64,000 nucleotides of DNA from Blautia sp. (GCA_017515325.1 JAFWGA010000019.1:1-64000), one strand, 5' to 3'. Positions 53,849 through 62,478 are shown, counted from the stretch's first letter. Made by a program: numbers and translations. The notes: generated from the letters alone by a model not told the origin.

Positions 53849-56719
53849 TCAGATATCCTCCAGCTTTGTCAGCAGGAATTCTTCCTCGTCCTGATTCAGG
53901 GCAGTACCACTGATCATCTTGCATGATACGTGAAAGGATTTTTCTGCGTAGACCAGCTCGGAAGGGGGGAAGGTGTCATAGACTTCCTGGATTTTCAAAA
54001 GTGCCTTCCGGACAACTTCTTCTTCAACATTTCCCTTACAGCTTCTCTGATCACAGATGCAGCCGAGAGAGATGAAAATGCAGACCAGCTCCTCTTTGGA
54101 AACCACTCTGGTGTCCAAAGCCTCGCACAGCAGATTCACGGTCGTCTCGATCTCCTTTGCGGAGGCTTTGCAGGCACCGTCGTTGCGCATGGCCAGACCG
54201 ATGGCATGGGCACTGTTCTGGATGTAGCTCTTTTTCCCCTTTTTCAGGAGCCGGACATCCTCCTGCAGCCTGCTGCGGATCCAGCGAAGCTCTGTCCGGC
54301 TGTTGCCGTGGGTATAAAGGCAGGCATGTAAATATCTGCTCTGAGAGTGGAGTATATTCAGCCGGGAAATGTCATCCTCGGTACCGCAAATGCTTAAGGT
54401 ATGGATGGCATTGATATTTGTGCTGACCTTCAATCCCGTACCCTGCTCCCAATTGAGCAAAGCCGAACCCAGCTGATCCAGGCAGATCCGGGCGAGCCGG
54501 CGTTTTTGAGCCTCGGTCCAGGTTGTTCCCAGCCTTCTGGCAATAACAAAGAGACGCGACCTTGCCTCCTCAGGGAGATTTTTCCCCAGAGCATCCAGAA
54601 CATACAGAGCGAAATCCTTCTTATTCTGGGCATTGCAAATGACGTTCTGGGCTTCGGCAATCCGTTTGCTCAGTGCGGTTTTCTGATATTTGGACTTGGC
54701 GCCGTGAAGGTTGTGGCACAACTGCAGAAAATTGTTAATCTCTCCCTTGGGATCCAGAACCGTGCCGGGCGGTGGAAGAACGGCAGGCCCCTTGGCTGTC
54801 CTGGTCTCATTATCGATGGAGATGACGGCCTGACCCTTTTCGATTTTTTCCTTCCCATCGACATCCTTGCAGGTCCAGGCATTCATGGTAAGAACCTTGC
54901 TGATGCCCATATTGATGGTAAAGACGACATAGGCACCGGAGACATAGTTATTGTTGAAGGTAATGTTTCCGCTGGAAATAGTACGGTAGGTATTATCCAG
55001 GTTCCGGCTCTTGATGGAGACCACAATCCGGTTCTGCCTGGGCTCGATTCGAAAGCCCTTCATGAGATCCGATTCGTAGGGCAGCTTGGAACCGGTGGGA
55101 ATCAGTTCGTGGACGCCCCCGTTTTTTACACCAAGATAGAGGCTGTCATTCAGGATACGGCTGCCCCATTCAATATGCAGGCCATGGTCTGACGCAGCAG
55201 AAGGCGGGACGTGATCTGTCAGGGACTCAGGTGAAGTTTTTTGCCCTGCCGATGCAGCAGGCTCCTGTTTTCCCTCCCCGATCAGCTTCATATTATCCTG
55301 CAGCTCCTCGTACTTTCTGAGATAGTAGTGATAAACCGCAGCTCCGCGTGCTACAGACAGATCCGGATCCAGTGCCACGATCGGATCAAATCCGAAGAAG
55401 CGGCGGACACGGTCTGTAACCATGTAGAATTTCGACATTCCGCCGTTCAGAATGACGGCGTCAACCTTAAAGTCGTCTGTCCCGAACTTTAAGGAAGCCT
55501 TGTGAAGAACGTCAAGAATAGGATAAATGATATTTCTGGTATTTTCTACCGATTCGATTTTTTTATAATCTTCATACGAAAATTCCTCACCCATAAATTT
55601 TTTCAGGATCGTCTCCACCTCTTCCTTGGTAAAGGAATCGTCGTAGGCGTAGCCTGTACTGTTAATGTTTCCGCCCACGTCAAAGCTGGGTTCCTCATCG
55701 TCCCAGCCGGAGCCTTCATCGTCCCAGCCGGAGCCTGTCCCGCTGTTCCAGCCGGACATATCTGAGCACTGTTCACTGACATCGAGCTTGAGATTTTCCG
55801 CGTAATTTCTTAACTGGGAAAATACTGTATCCTTCCTTTCCCGCAGGATCCGGACAACCTCCGGATGACTGGCATATTGTTTGAGATAACGGTCGAACAT
55901 CACCTTGGCGATCTCTTCATCGAAATCGTCTCCCCCCAGAAGGGTATAACGGTTCGTCGCAATCTCATCTACCTTCAGAATATCCTCCTTGCCCTCCCTG
56001 CGCTGCAGTTCATGCAGGGTAATGTCCAGGGTACCTCCACCCAGGTCAAATACCAGCACGAGCTTACGGCTGGACAGATCCAGGATGCGGTCGGAAATTT
56101 CTCCATTGCGGATCTGGTTGACCAGATCATAAATAACGGCATTGGGCTCAGACAAGAGGACAGGCCTTTCGCTGCCATCCTCATTGTATACCCTGATGCC
56201 GGCCTGTTCTGCGGCATCTCTTGTCGCCCTGCACATGGCAGAGTCAAAATTCGCCGGTACTGTGATGACTGCTTCTGTGATCTGGCAACGATAGGCCATG
56301 GATACACCGCGAAGCATATGCTCAATGATTCTTGCAGAGATGCTGGCAGGGGTTTTGTCAGGCACGCCTTCCGAAAACCCCTCCGCCAGAGGTTTTCCCA
56401 TCTGACTTTTGATGGATTTGGCCACCTCATGGGGGCGAAGGGGATACTGCATCTTGGCAAAATCCCCTACAACAGGTTCATAATTTCTCTCCGAACGATA
56501 GTATACGAAGGAGGGAAGGGTAGGTTTCCTCGCCGTCGTCAGACGGACATCGCCGGTGGGCGCGTTATACATGTCCACCGGTCTGGGAAGCTCTACGATC
56601 TTGCTGATAATCCTTCCGCCGGAGCTGACATTGATGGTCGCAGCGGCAGAGTTGGTCGTACCAAGATCCATTCCCAGACATAGGTCGTTGTGAACAGCCA
56701 GTTTTTTTTCATTCATCAT
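53849..56719 (-). CDS. Large divergent Hsp70-family protein
   Basis: 956 residues against about 620 for DnaK. The actin-like ATPase domain (about 14-475) has LGMDLGTTNSA, VITVPANF, VFDLGGGTLDI, GGDDFDEEI and ILNGGMSKF. An acidic, Gly/Trp-rich insertion with the unit GSGWDDE twice (about 325-345) interrupts it. A linker (about 485-515) leads to a beta-rich part resembling the substrate-binding domain (about 516-640), then about 300 residues of helices without close similarity to the DnaK lid. It is likely an ATP-driven chaperone with a specialised client. I chose ATG 56719, which follows AAAGGAGGAATAA; ATG 56743 overlaps this site. It is the last gene of the operon and is preceded by two leader ORFs created by tandem duplication. 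The terminus lacks the EEVD-like DnaK tail. Confidence 0.88.
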   Translation of the reverse strand: MMNEKKLAVHNDLCLGMDLGTTNSAAATINVSSGGRIISKIVELPRPVDMYNAPTGDVRLTTARKPTLPSFVYYRSERNYEPVVGDFAKMQYPLRPHEVAKSIKSQMGKPLAEGFSEGVPDKTPASISARIIEHMLRGVSMAYRCQITEAVITVPANFDSAMCRATRDAAEQAGIRVYNEDGSERPVLLSEPNAVIYDLVNQIRNGEISDRILDLSSRKLVLVFDLGGGTLDITLHELQRREGKEDILKVDEIATNRYTLLGGDDFDEEIAKVMFDRYLKQYASHPEVVRILRERKDTVFSQLRNYAENLKLDVSEQCSDMSGWNSGTGSGWDDEGSGWDDEEPSFDVGGNINSTGYAYDDSFTKEEVETILKKFMGEEFSYEDYKKIESVENTRNIIYPILDVLHKASLKFGTDDFKVDAVILNGGMSKFYMVTDRVRRFFGFDPIVALDPDLSVARGAAVYHYYLRKYEELQDNMKLIGEGKQEPAASAGQKTSPESLTDHVPPSAASDHGLHIEWGSRILNDSLYLGVKNGGVHELIPTGSKLPYESDLMKGFRIEPRQNRIVVSIKSRNLDNTYRTISSGNITFNNNYVSGAYVVFTINMGISKVLTMNAWTCKDVDGKEKIEKGQAVISIDNETRTAKGPAVLPPPGTVLDPKGEINNFLQLCHNLHGAKSKYQKTALSKRIAEAQNVICNAQNKKDFALYVLDALGKNLPEEARSRLFVIARRLGTTWTEAQKRRLARICLDQLGSALLNWEQGTGLKVSTNINAIHTLSICGTEDDISRLNILHSQSRYLHACLYTHGNSRTELRWIRSRLQEDVRLLKKGKKSYIQNSAHAIGLAMRNDGACKASAKEIETTVNLLCEALDTRVVSKEELVCIFISLGCICDQRSCKGNVEEEVVRKALLKIQEVYDTFPPSELVYAEKSFHVSCKMISGTALNQDEEEFLLTKLEDI

Positions 56720-56720
56720 T

Positions 56721-56777
56721 TTATTCCTCCTTTTCTCTGACATGGGTTGTTGTAAACAGCCGGTTTTTGAGGTTCAT
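56721..56777 (-). CDS. Leader ORF 2 of hsp70 (18 residues)
   Basis: ATG 56775-56777 follows AAAGGAGGAATGATAGG. It encodes MNLKNRLFTTTHVREKEE and stops with TAA one base before the hsp70 ATG. Its last codons (AAG GAG GAA) are the hsp70 ribosome site itself, the classic layout of translational coupling. It arose by duplication of the hsp70 start, after which the frame drifted. Whether the peptide has a role is unknown. Confidence 0.5.
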   Translation of the reverse strand: MNLKNRLFTTTHVREKEE

Positions 56778-56792
56778 CCTATCATTCCTCCT

Positions 56793-56837
56793 TTATTCTG
56801 ACATAGGTGGTTGTGAACAGTTGTTTTTTGGGTTCAT
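56793..56837 (-). CDS. Leader ORF 1 of hsp70 (14 residues)
   Basis: ATG 56835-56837 lies 4 nt after the stop codon of the GrpE-like gene and uses the AAAGGAGG at that gene's end. It encodes MNPKNNCSQPPMSE and ends 15 nt before leader ORF 2, providing a continuous chain of starts and stops from the GrpE-like gene to hsp70. Confidence 0.45.
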   Translation of the reverse strand: MNPKNNCSQPPMSE

Positions 56838-56841
56838 CTTA

Positions 56842-57936
56842 TCATTCCTCCTTTACCTTGGGGCGGGAAATCTGAATCTCCTTATCTCTGTAGATCCAAC
56901 CCGGGGAAAGAACACGGATTCTCTTTGAATCCTCGGGGGACAGAAAAGGCGTCCCTTCATAGTTACAGAATTCCACATCGGCAGCCTTTACTTCAAGCAC
57001 GGCATTCAGCTTCATCATGGGATCGATGTGGCTGTCCTTGACAAAACGGATCAGCTTTGATGTCATGATCAGGATTCCGTTGATCTCCAGGGGGAGCTGG
57101 TAGCCGCTTTTGCGCAGCTGGTCGGCGCCCTTTCTCACTTCCAGAAGCTCATCCAGGATACAACCGTAGCGCTCGGAATTCAGACGTGCGAAGAAGTCTG
57201 TCATCTCCTTGATCTTGCTTTCCATGAGCTGTTCGTCGAATTCATCCTGCAGCTCCTGCAGCATGAGGTTGGTTCTGTCCAGGGTGGCTTCCAGCTGTTC
57301 GATCCTGGCAATGGCCTGCTCATAAGTGATGCGCCTGGAAGCCTTTTTTTCATTCTGAGCTCCCCTCTGCCTGGGAGACCGCTGTGGTGCAAATCCATAG
57401 ACATGGCAGATGGCATCCGAAATGTCATCCACCAGATATTTGCCCAGAGTATCTCCCATGCCGAAGACAAGGTCAGCGTCATCCTGCCGATTGAGCTCGG
57501 GATATCTCTCGAAAAGCATAATAGCCAGGATACGCCCCTGAGAACGGTGACGGCGGGTATTCCGGGGCTGAACCGCTTTGCGGATGGTCTCGTAGGCCTC
57601 GAAGGCGGCCTTATCGCCGGACAGGACTTTCGGAAAGAGGACTGCCGCGGAATCTGCCCAGACCAGAAGCTCTTTTCTTTCGACAGGATTCGCCACTTTT
57701 CTGCTGCGGAAAACCTGAATCACATGATTACCGTTCAGATCGTAGCCGTATCTTTCGTTCAGCCGTACCGAACAGTCATTGGGACCCATGTCATAGTTTT
57801 CACAGAGGACAGCGAAAACCCTGTTCTCCAGAAGGATATCATCGCGAATCGTCTGGAGACTTCCTGTTTTCCTCAGAACAGCAGCGTGAATCTCGTCAAG
57901 TACTTCTGTCATTCTGGGATTGGCTTCAATACTCAT
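56842..57936 (-). CDS. GrpE-like protein with an N-terminal extension
   Basis: 364 residues. Residues 1-190 are a mainly helical domain I do not recognise (possible DNA/RNA or protein-binding role). About 203-245 is a strong coiled coil (ARIEQLEATLDRTNLMLQEL). The C-terminal about 110 residues end with KRIRVLSPGWIYRDKEIQIS followed by RPKV. This resembles the beta-wing of GrpE, whose family end reads roughly VL-x-x-G-Y/W-x-x-x-D-R-x-I/L-R-P-A. Together with the hsp70 gene next door this makes nucleotide exchange the most likely job. GGAGGTTAGCC precedes ATG 57934-57936. The upstream gene ends 14 bp earlier. The GrpE assignment is inference; a plain coiled-coil partner is possible. Confidence 0.65.
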   Translation of the reverse strand: MSIEANPRMTEVLDEIHAAVLRKTGSLQTIRDDILLENRVFAVLCENYDMGPNDCSVRLNERYGYDLNGNHVIQVFRSRKVANPVERKELLVWADSAAVLFPKVLSGDKAAFEAYETIRKAVQPRNTRRHRSQGRILAIMLFERYPELNRQDDADLVFGMGDTLGKYLVDDISDAICHVYGFAPQRSPRQRGAQNEKKASRRITYEQAIARIEQLEATLDRTNLMLQELQDEFDEQLMESKIKEMTDFFARLNSERYGCILDELLEVRKGADQLRKSGYQLPLEINGILIMTSKLIRFVKDSHIDPMMKLNAVLEVKAADVEFCNYEGTPFLSPEDSKRIRVLSPGWIYRDKEIQISRPKVKEE

Positions 57937-57950
57937 GGCTAACCTCCTGT

Positions 57951-59102
57951 TTAAATCAGTTGATAGATCTCTTTGCTTTCTGCAAAAATGAATTGGGTGC
58001 GACAGTCTCCATCGAGCATAAGCTCCTGCTCGATGGTGGGAAGGCCTGGTATATCAGATGGAGCACAGTGTACGATCACGGTCTGGCGGGGATTGATCCG
58101 GCGGATCAACTCCGAAAGATCCCGGTAATCCGCGTGAAGGGTGAAGTCGATCCGAACCTGGCGGTAAAATCCTTCAAGCTCCGGAATCTGGCGGTCGGTA
58201 AGGAAGACATGGGGAGTGCCAGGGGGCTGTGCCCCCATCACAAGACCTGATCCGGACAGGATAGGGATTCCCAGGCGTTCCATTTTTTCCGCCACCTGAA
58301 GAATGCCGGAATCGACATAGATGGGGATGTGGTTATGATTATACTGGTTGAGCAGTTTGATGAATTCAATGCCTTTGCTCAGCTGCGACATCTGACACAA
58401 AACGCTGCGGTGGTATCTGTGTACCATGTCAAGAACCTTCTGTGCTTTTTGTTCAATCATCCCTGCCGGTCTTTGGTAATGGGGATGCCTGGCGTGAAGC
58501 CCGCAAAGGATCAGGGTATCGATCTCGTCCTTTGGAATGAGACAGGCCTGGGCGAGAGGGGTTTCCTCCAGCGAAATGTCCCCGGTATAGAGGATCCGGC
58601 GTTTTCCAAAGGTGAAGAGGGTCATCATGGCACCCGGGATATGTCCTGCGGGATAAAAGTCCACCTGGTAGGAGCCAAAGGAAAAGGGGTGGAGGAAGCT
58701 GACAGTGGTGATTCTTTCCAACAGACTCTGCGTGAGAAGACGCTGGGCTTCCCCTTTCTGGGAGAAGAGGTAACGGTTTCTGTCATAGAGCTGGTATTCG
58801 GAAAGGATAGCTGTAGGGGCTGTCATGTAAACATCTGAATGGGGAGCGGAATGCATCAGAAAAGGAAGTGCCCCTACATGGTCTGCATGGGCGTGAGAAA
58901 TATAAATCTGCTGGATCTGGTTCAGGCTTTGAAGAAAAGGAGAGGTGAGAAGCGAATAGAAATCCGGTCGGTAGACCGCTCCTTCTTTTTGACCGGTCCC
59001 GGCATCCAGGATGATATTGTGCTGTCCCAGACGGAGATAGTAGCAGCTGGCTCCGATCTCCTGAGCTCCTCCCAAAGCCATGAAATAAACATGTTCTGTC
59101 AT
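57951..59102 (-). CDS. Beta-CASP metallo-beta-lactamase-fold nuclease-like protein
   Basis: 383 residues. Metal ligands are SHAHADH (residues 69-75), AGHIPGA (His154), YTGDIS (Asp175) and the beta-CASP motifs LHADYRDL (His323) and VHCAPSD (His345). This is the arrangement of RNA- and DNA-processing enzymes such as CPSF-73 and RNase J relatives. The start ALGGAQEIGASCYYL matches the family's GGA-x-E-V/I-G pattern. It should be a cytoplasmic nuclease or RNA-processing enzyme. It lacks the C-terminal KH or dimerisation domains of long homologues. ATG follows AAGGAGGCC, with its own promoter about 20-50 bp upstream. It is the first gene of the operon with the GrpE-like and hsp70 genes. Confidence 0.85.
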   Translation of the reverse strand: MTEHVYFMALGGAQEIGASCYYLRLGQHNIILDAGTGQKEGAVYRPDFYSLLTSPFLQSLNQIQQIYISHAHADHVGALPFLMHSAPHSDVYMTAPTAILSEYQLYDRNRYLFSQKGEAQRLLTQSLLERITTVSFLHPFSFGSYQVDFYPAGHIPGAMMTLFTFGKRRILYTGDISLEETPLAQACLIPKDEIDTLILCGLHARHPHYQRPAGMIEQKAQKVLDMVHRYHRSVLCQMSQLSKGIEFIKLLNQYNHNHIPIYVDSGILQVAEKMERLGIPILSGSGLVMGAQPPGTPHVFLTDRQIPELEGFYRQVRIDFTLHADYRDLSELIRRINPRQTVIVHCAPSDIPGLPTIEQELMLDGDCRTQFIFAESKEIYQLI

Positions 59103-59124
59103 GGAAAGGCCTCCTTCTAACTAT

Positions 59125-59153
59125 ACTATATCACAATTTTCATAAAACGTAAA
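59125..59153 (-). promoter_or_regulatory. Promoter of the beta-CASP/GrpE-like/Hsp70 operon
   Basis: On the minus strand TTTACG (59153-59148), a 17-bp spacer and TATAGT (59130-59125) give four and five matches of six. A second, overlapping TATAGT lies at 59125-59120. No CIRCE-type TTAGCACTC-N9-GAGTGCTAA element, the usual HrcA site of dnaK operons, is present. Confidence 0.5.
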
Positions 59154-59273
59154 AGAAAAATACTTGTAACTGTTCATCGTGCCTTCGCATTCCGTTGCAA
59201 GTTGCGTGGGGCTAAAGCCGAATAGTCAGCGCCTAAGCCTTGAGCAGCTGCCGGTTTGACAAGAAAACCGGGC

Positions 59274-59302
59274 TTGTGAAAACGGTGATATTTGAGTATA
59301 AT
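59274..59302 (+). promoter_or_regulatory. Promoter of the SMP-30-like gene
   Basis: TTGTGA (59274-59279), a 17-bp spacer and a perfect TATAAT (59297-59302) lie about 30 bp before the start codon at 59333. Confidence 0.55.
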
Positions 59303-59332
59303 CAGGGTGATAAAAGGGAAGGCGGTGATGCT

Positions 59333-60208
59333 ATGGAGGCTAAGTTATGGATCGAAGCGCATTGTATCAATGCGGAAGGGCCTGTCTGGGATGACCTAAC
59401 GCAGACATTTTATTTTATTGATGTGGAAGCGGGAAGGATTTTTTCCTGGAAGGACCAGACGCTTCAATCTGTGTCTGTCGGGGAAAAGATTGGTTGTGCC
59501 GTTCTTACCCGGGAGGGGGAGATTCTTGCGGGAATGGCCAGCGGGATTTATGCGATGGATTTTGAGACAGGAAGGAAGACTCTGTTGACAGATCCGGAGC
59601 CGGAGCTTTTGAATAATCGGTTCAATGACGGCAAGGTGGATCCCAGAGGCCGATTTTATGCAGGAACAATGACAATGGATGCGGCTGACGAAGATCCTTT
59701 TCAGGGGGCATTGTACCGGCTGGAAAAAGAAGGGACGGGCTTTACCGCCAGGAGAGTAATCAACGGGATGGGTCTTTCCAATGGTCTTGCCTGGTCCCTG
59801 GACGGAAAGAAGTTTTATCTGGTGGATACGCGGCGCAGCACGGTGTCGGAATACGAATATGACATGGAAACAGGTCGGATAGGGGAAGGCCATGTGCTGA
59901 TCAAGGTGCCGAAAGAGATGGGATTTCCTGATGGGATGACGATCGATGAGGAGGGAAAACTGTGGGTTGCCCTGTGGGGAGGCAGTGCGGTCTCCCGATG
60001 GGATCCTTCCACCGGAAGGCTGCTGGAGAAGGTTGAGCTCCCTGCTTTGAGAGTATCTTCCTGCTGCTTTGGCGGAGAGGATATGGATCAGCTGTTTGTG
60101 ACGACAGCGTCCCAGGATACGGATTTGTCACAATATCCACTGGCAGGAAATGTGTTTGTCCTGCAGCCGGGAGTAAGAGGGGTAAAATCCTACCGGGCGG
60201 CATTTTGA
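59333..60208 (+). CDS. SMP-30/gluconolactonase-family sugar lactonase
   Basis: 291 residues. The six-bladed propeller signatures are ECP-type start NAEGPVWDD (metal-binding Glu), NDGKVDPRGRFYAGTM, INGMGLSNGLAWS (metal-binding Asn), YLVDT and FPDGMTIDEEGKLWVALWGG (metal-binding Asp). Such enzymes hydrolyse sugar lactones to aldonic acids in the cytoplasm. ATG 59333 is chosen because the family start lies there; the ORF could be read 31 codons further, across the promoter. It is followed 18 bp later by a small membrane protein gene. Confidence 0.9.
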   Translation: MEAKLWIEAHCINAEGPVWDDLTQTFYFIDVEAGRIFSWKDQTLQSVSVGEKIGCAVLTREGEILAGMASGIYAMDFETGRKTLLTDPEPELLNNRFNDGKVDPRGRFYAGTMTMDAADEDPFQGALYRLEKEGTGFTARRVINGMGLSNGLAWSLDGKKFYLVDTRRSTVSEYEYDMETGRIGEGHVLIKVPKEMGFPDGMTIDEEGKLWVALWGGSAVSRWDPSTGRLLEKVELPALRVSSCCFGGEDMDQLFVTTASQDTDLSQYPLAGNVFVLQPGVRGVKSYRAAF

Positions 60209-60226
60209 AAAAATGAGGTGAATCAT

Positions 60227-60670
60227 ATGAAAACAGGTAATCATTCCGGCAAGTATCTTCTTCGAGCCCTGATCCTGGGGAGCCTTTTGTATCTGCTCCC
60301 GAGAAAGGCTGTGACTCTGTTTATCCGCGACCTTCTGAATGGAAATGCTGTCAGAAGGCTGGAATTCCTGGTAAACTCATCCCGTTGGGAGGAGGTCGTT
60401 ACATATGTCGGCTTTTTTGCTCTTTCTCTTTTCTTTATTTTTTCCATTCTGGGATTCATTTTTTCTCTGGTTACGAGTAAGGGCGCCCCGAAAGAGGCGT
60501 CGCCCAGAAAACATGTCCCGGCAGGAACTGCTGCGGCAGGAAAAAAAGCGGATGTTCATCAGGCTGGAAAGGATGAATACCTTGAGCAGCTGGAATCTTT
60601 CCTGAAAAGTGACCTGATCACCAGGGAAGAATATGGCTCACTAAGAGATCGATATCTAAAGCGTCGGTAA
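60227..60670 (+). CDS. Small membrane protein with SHOCT-like tail
   Basis: 147 residues from ATG 60227, which follows ATGAGGTG. Two membrane segments are predicted (about 12-32 and 62-86). After a basic linker comes a C-terminal helix pair, YLEQLESFLKSDLITREEYG, very like the SHOCT motif (leucine-rich helix, G/D-L-I-T-x-E-E-F/Y). SHOCT domains occur in many small bacterial membrane proteins and probably mediate protein contacts. It is probably cotranscribed with the lactonase gene, but no functional link is evident. A hairpin, ACAGCTCGCA / TGCGAGCTGT, follows at 60689-60713 without a T-run. Confidence 0.65.
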   Translation: MKTGNHSGKYLLRALILGSLLYLLPRKAVTLFIRDLLNGNAVRRLEFLVNSSRWEEVVTYVGFFALSLFFIFSILGFIFSLVTSKGAPKEASPRKHVPAGTAAAGKKADVHQAGKDEYLEQLESFLKSDLITREEYGSLRDRYLKRR

Positions 60671-60688
60671 ATGCCCAGGCTCAGGCCA

Positions 60689-60713
60689 ACAGCTCGCAGG
60701 TATTGCGAGCTGT
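60689..60713 (+). terminator. Hairpin after the SHOCT-like gene
   Basis: A 10-bp perfect stem with a 5-nt loop lies between convergent genes. The lack of a T-run makes termination strength uncertain. Confidence 0.45.
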
Positions 60714-60756
60714 GCCTTCTGCCGTAACTACGATGGGTAGTTAACAGTAGAATCAT

Positions 60757-62478
60757 TCATGACGAAATCATGTCGGCGGGAACGTTTACCCTCCCCTTAT
60801 CCAATTCGGATTGGATAAGAGTTTCAAATTCCTCTTTGGGAAGGGGGCGGGAAAAATAGAAGCCCTGGACAATGTCACAGGAGGCTTCTCTCAAAAGCTT
60901 GATCTGATTTTGGGTTTCTGCTCCTTCCGCCACAACAGGAACACCCAGATATTTGGCGATATCTAAGATAAGCTCCACCATGCGCAGATCCTTTGTGTTT
61001 GCTTCTATATTTTTGATGAATTTCATGTCCAGCTTCAGTACATCGATTGGCATGAGAGAGATCATATTCAGAGAGGAATATCCGGTTCCGAAGTCATCCA
61101 TTTCTATTTCAAATCCATATTCTCTCAGCTTTTCTATCACGCTGATCATCCGCTGGGCATCATCCGTACAAATGGATTCAGTGACCTCAAGCTTGAGATC
61201 CTTGGGAGAAAGGCCGCTTTCTTCTATCACGCCAAAGAGTGTTTTTTCCAGATCCGGATTGAGGATATCACTGCGGGAGAGATTTACCGATACGGGAAGG
61301 GTAAAGCCGAATTTGTCCCGCCAGGCAGCAATCTGTCTGCCGGCCTGTCTCCAGACGAAGGTATCCACAATATAGATCAGGCCTTTTTCTTCGAACAGGG
61401 GCACAAAATCCGCCGGTGGGATCATACCAAATTCCGGGTGCTTCCATCGCACCAGTGCCTCTGCACTGTTTAGCCTGGGGGGATCACACTGAATGTCGTA
61501 TTTTGGCTGATAATACACCTGGAACTGATGGCTTTCCACCGCATGATTCAGCTCGTTGATTAACTGTGTTTCATACCTCTCGCGAAGACGGATGGCTTCG
61601 TTGTATACAAGCAGATGGGTATGGTAGTTTCCCCTGATGAGATTGCAGGCTACCCTGGCCCGGTCAAACATCTGGGTCGGTGTGACTTCCTCCATCCACG
61701 GCATAACGCCCATTCGAAGCTGGATATTGTTGTGGCCGGAAATATGGTTGACTCTGTTCTGGATCCGTTCAAGGATGCTGTTGTAATCCTCACAGTGCTG
61801 ACAATAGATCGCGAAGTAATCGGCTTCAAACCGGGAGGCGATACCTTGGGTCTGCTCCAGAAAAATACGAATCTCTTCCCCGATCTCCCGGAGGAGCCGG
61901 TTTCCGAACTCCCATCCGTTCAGTTCGTTGAGAGAATGAAAGCTGTTTATATTCAGGACAAAAGCATCCATATGCCATTCCGGATGATAACGGTAAATCT
62001 GATCTGCATAATAGTAGAAAAAGCCTCGGTTGTAGAGCTGAGTCAGAGAATCGGTCTGGGTCTCGTTGATCAGCTGTCTGCCTTCGCAGAGCGCGACAAC
62101 GCGGTTTACCCTGGCAAGGATGATTTCATGTACATCAAAGGGCTTGGGAATAAAATCTGCGGCGCCCATATTAAGGGCGATAAGCTCTGCTTCTTTGTCC
62201 GAGGTCAGCACGATAACGGGGATATGCTTTAACTGCTCATTGTCACGGAGATATTCCAGGACATCATAGCCGTTCATGACCGGCATATTCAGGTCGAGCA
62301 GGATGACGGCTAAACGATCCAGATTGTCGTGGGCAGCAGTCAAAGCCTCTTTACCATTGCAGGCATAGATCACATCATAGCTATCCTCAAGGATAACCCC
62401 AAGCACATCTCGATTGATTTCCTGATCGTCTACGATCAAGGCCAGCCGGGCAAGCTGGATCTGTTTTGCCTGGATCAT
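60757..62478 (-). CDS. Response regulator with degenerate GGDEF and intact EAL domains
   Basis: 573 residues. The receiver domain (about 10-130) has ALIVDDQEINR, phospho-acceptor Asp62 in ILLDLNMP, VLTSD and the FIPKPFD lysine. A GGDEF-type domain follows (about 140-275), but the signature is SRFEADYF, so it cannot make c-di-GMP; it may bind GTP. The EAL domain (about 305-560) retains SAEALVRW, SVNLSRSDI, LEVTES, EMDDFGTGYSSL and AEGAETQ, so c-di-GMP phosphodiesterase activity is expected. ATG 62476-62478 follows AGGAGAAAAGAG. A LexA-like palindrome lies just upstream. No cognate histidine kinase is adjacent. Confidence 0.9.
   Translation of the reverse strand: MIQAKQIQLARLALIVDDQEINRDVLGVILEDSYDVIYACNGKEALTAAHDNLDRLAVILLDLNMPVMNGYDVLEYLRDNEQLKHIPVIVLTSDKEAELIALNMGAADFIPKPFDVHEIILARVNRVVALCEGRQLINETQTDSLTQLYNRGFFYYYADQIYRYHPEWHMDAFVLNINSFHSLNELNGWEFGNRLLREIGEEIRIFLEQTQGIASRFEADYFAIYCQHCEDYNSILERIQNRVNHISGHNNIQLRMGVMPWMEEVTPTQMFDRARVACNLIRGNYHTHLLVYNEAIRLRERYETQLINELNHAVESHQFQVYYQPKYDIQCDPPRLNSAEALVRWKHPEFGMIPPADFVPLFEEKGLIYIVDTFVWRQAGRQIAAWRDKFGFTLPVSVNLSRSDILNPDLEKTLFGVIEESGLSPKDLKLEVTESICTDDAQRMISVIEKLREYGFEIEMDDFGTGYSSLNMISLMPIDVLKLDMKFIKNIEANTKDLRMVELILDIAKYLGVPVVAEGAETQNQIKLLREASCDIVQGFYFSRPLPKEEFETLIQSELDKGRVNVPADMISS

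Larger units (their letters stand above)
56677..56858 (-). repeat. Three tandem copies of the hsp70 translation-start region
   Basis: Units of 61-62 bp begin at 56677, 56739 and 56800 (plus-strand coordinates). Each contains AAAGGAGGAAT, an ATG and the codons that follow in hsp70. The unit nearest the gene includes the true start. The two others are complete but diverged. Confidence 0.85.
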
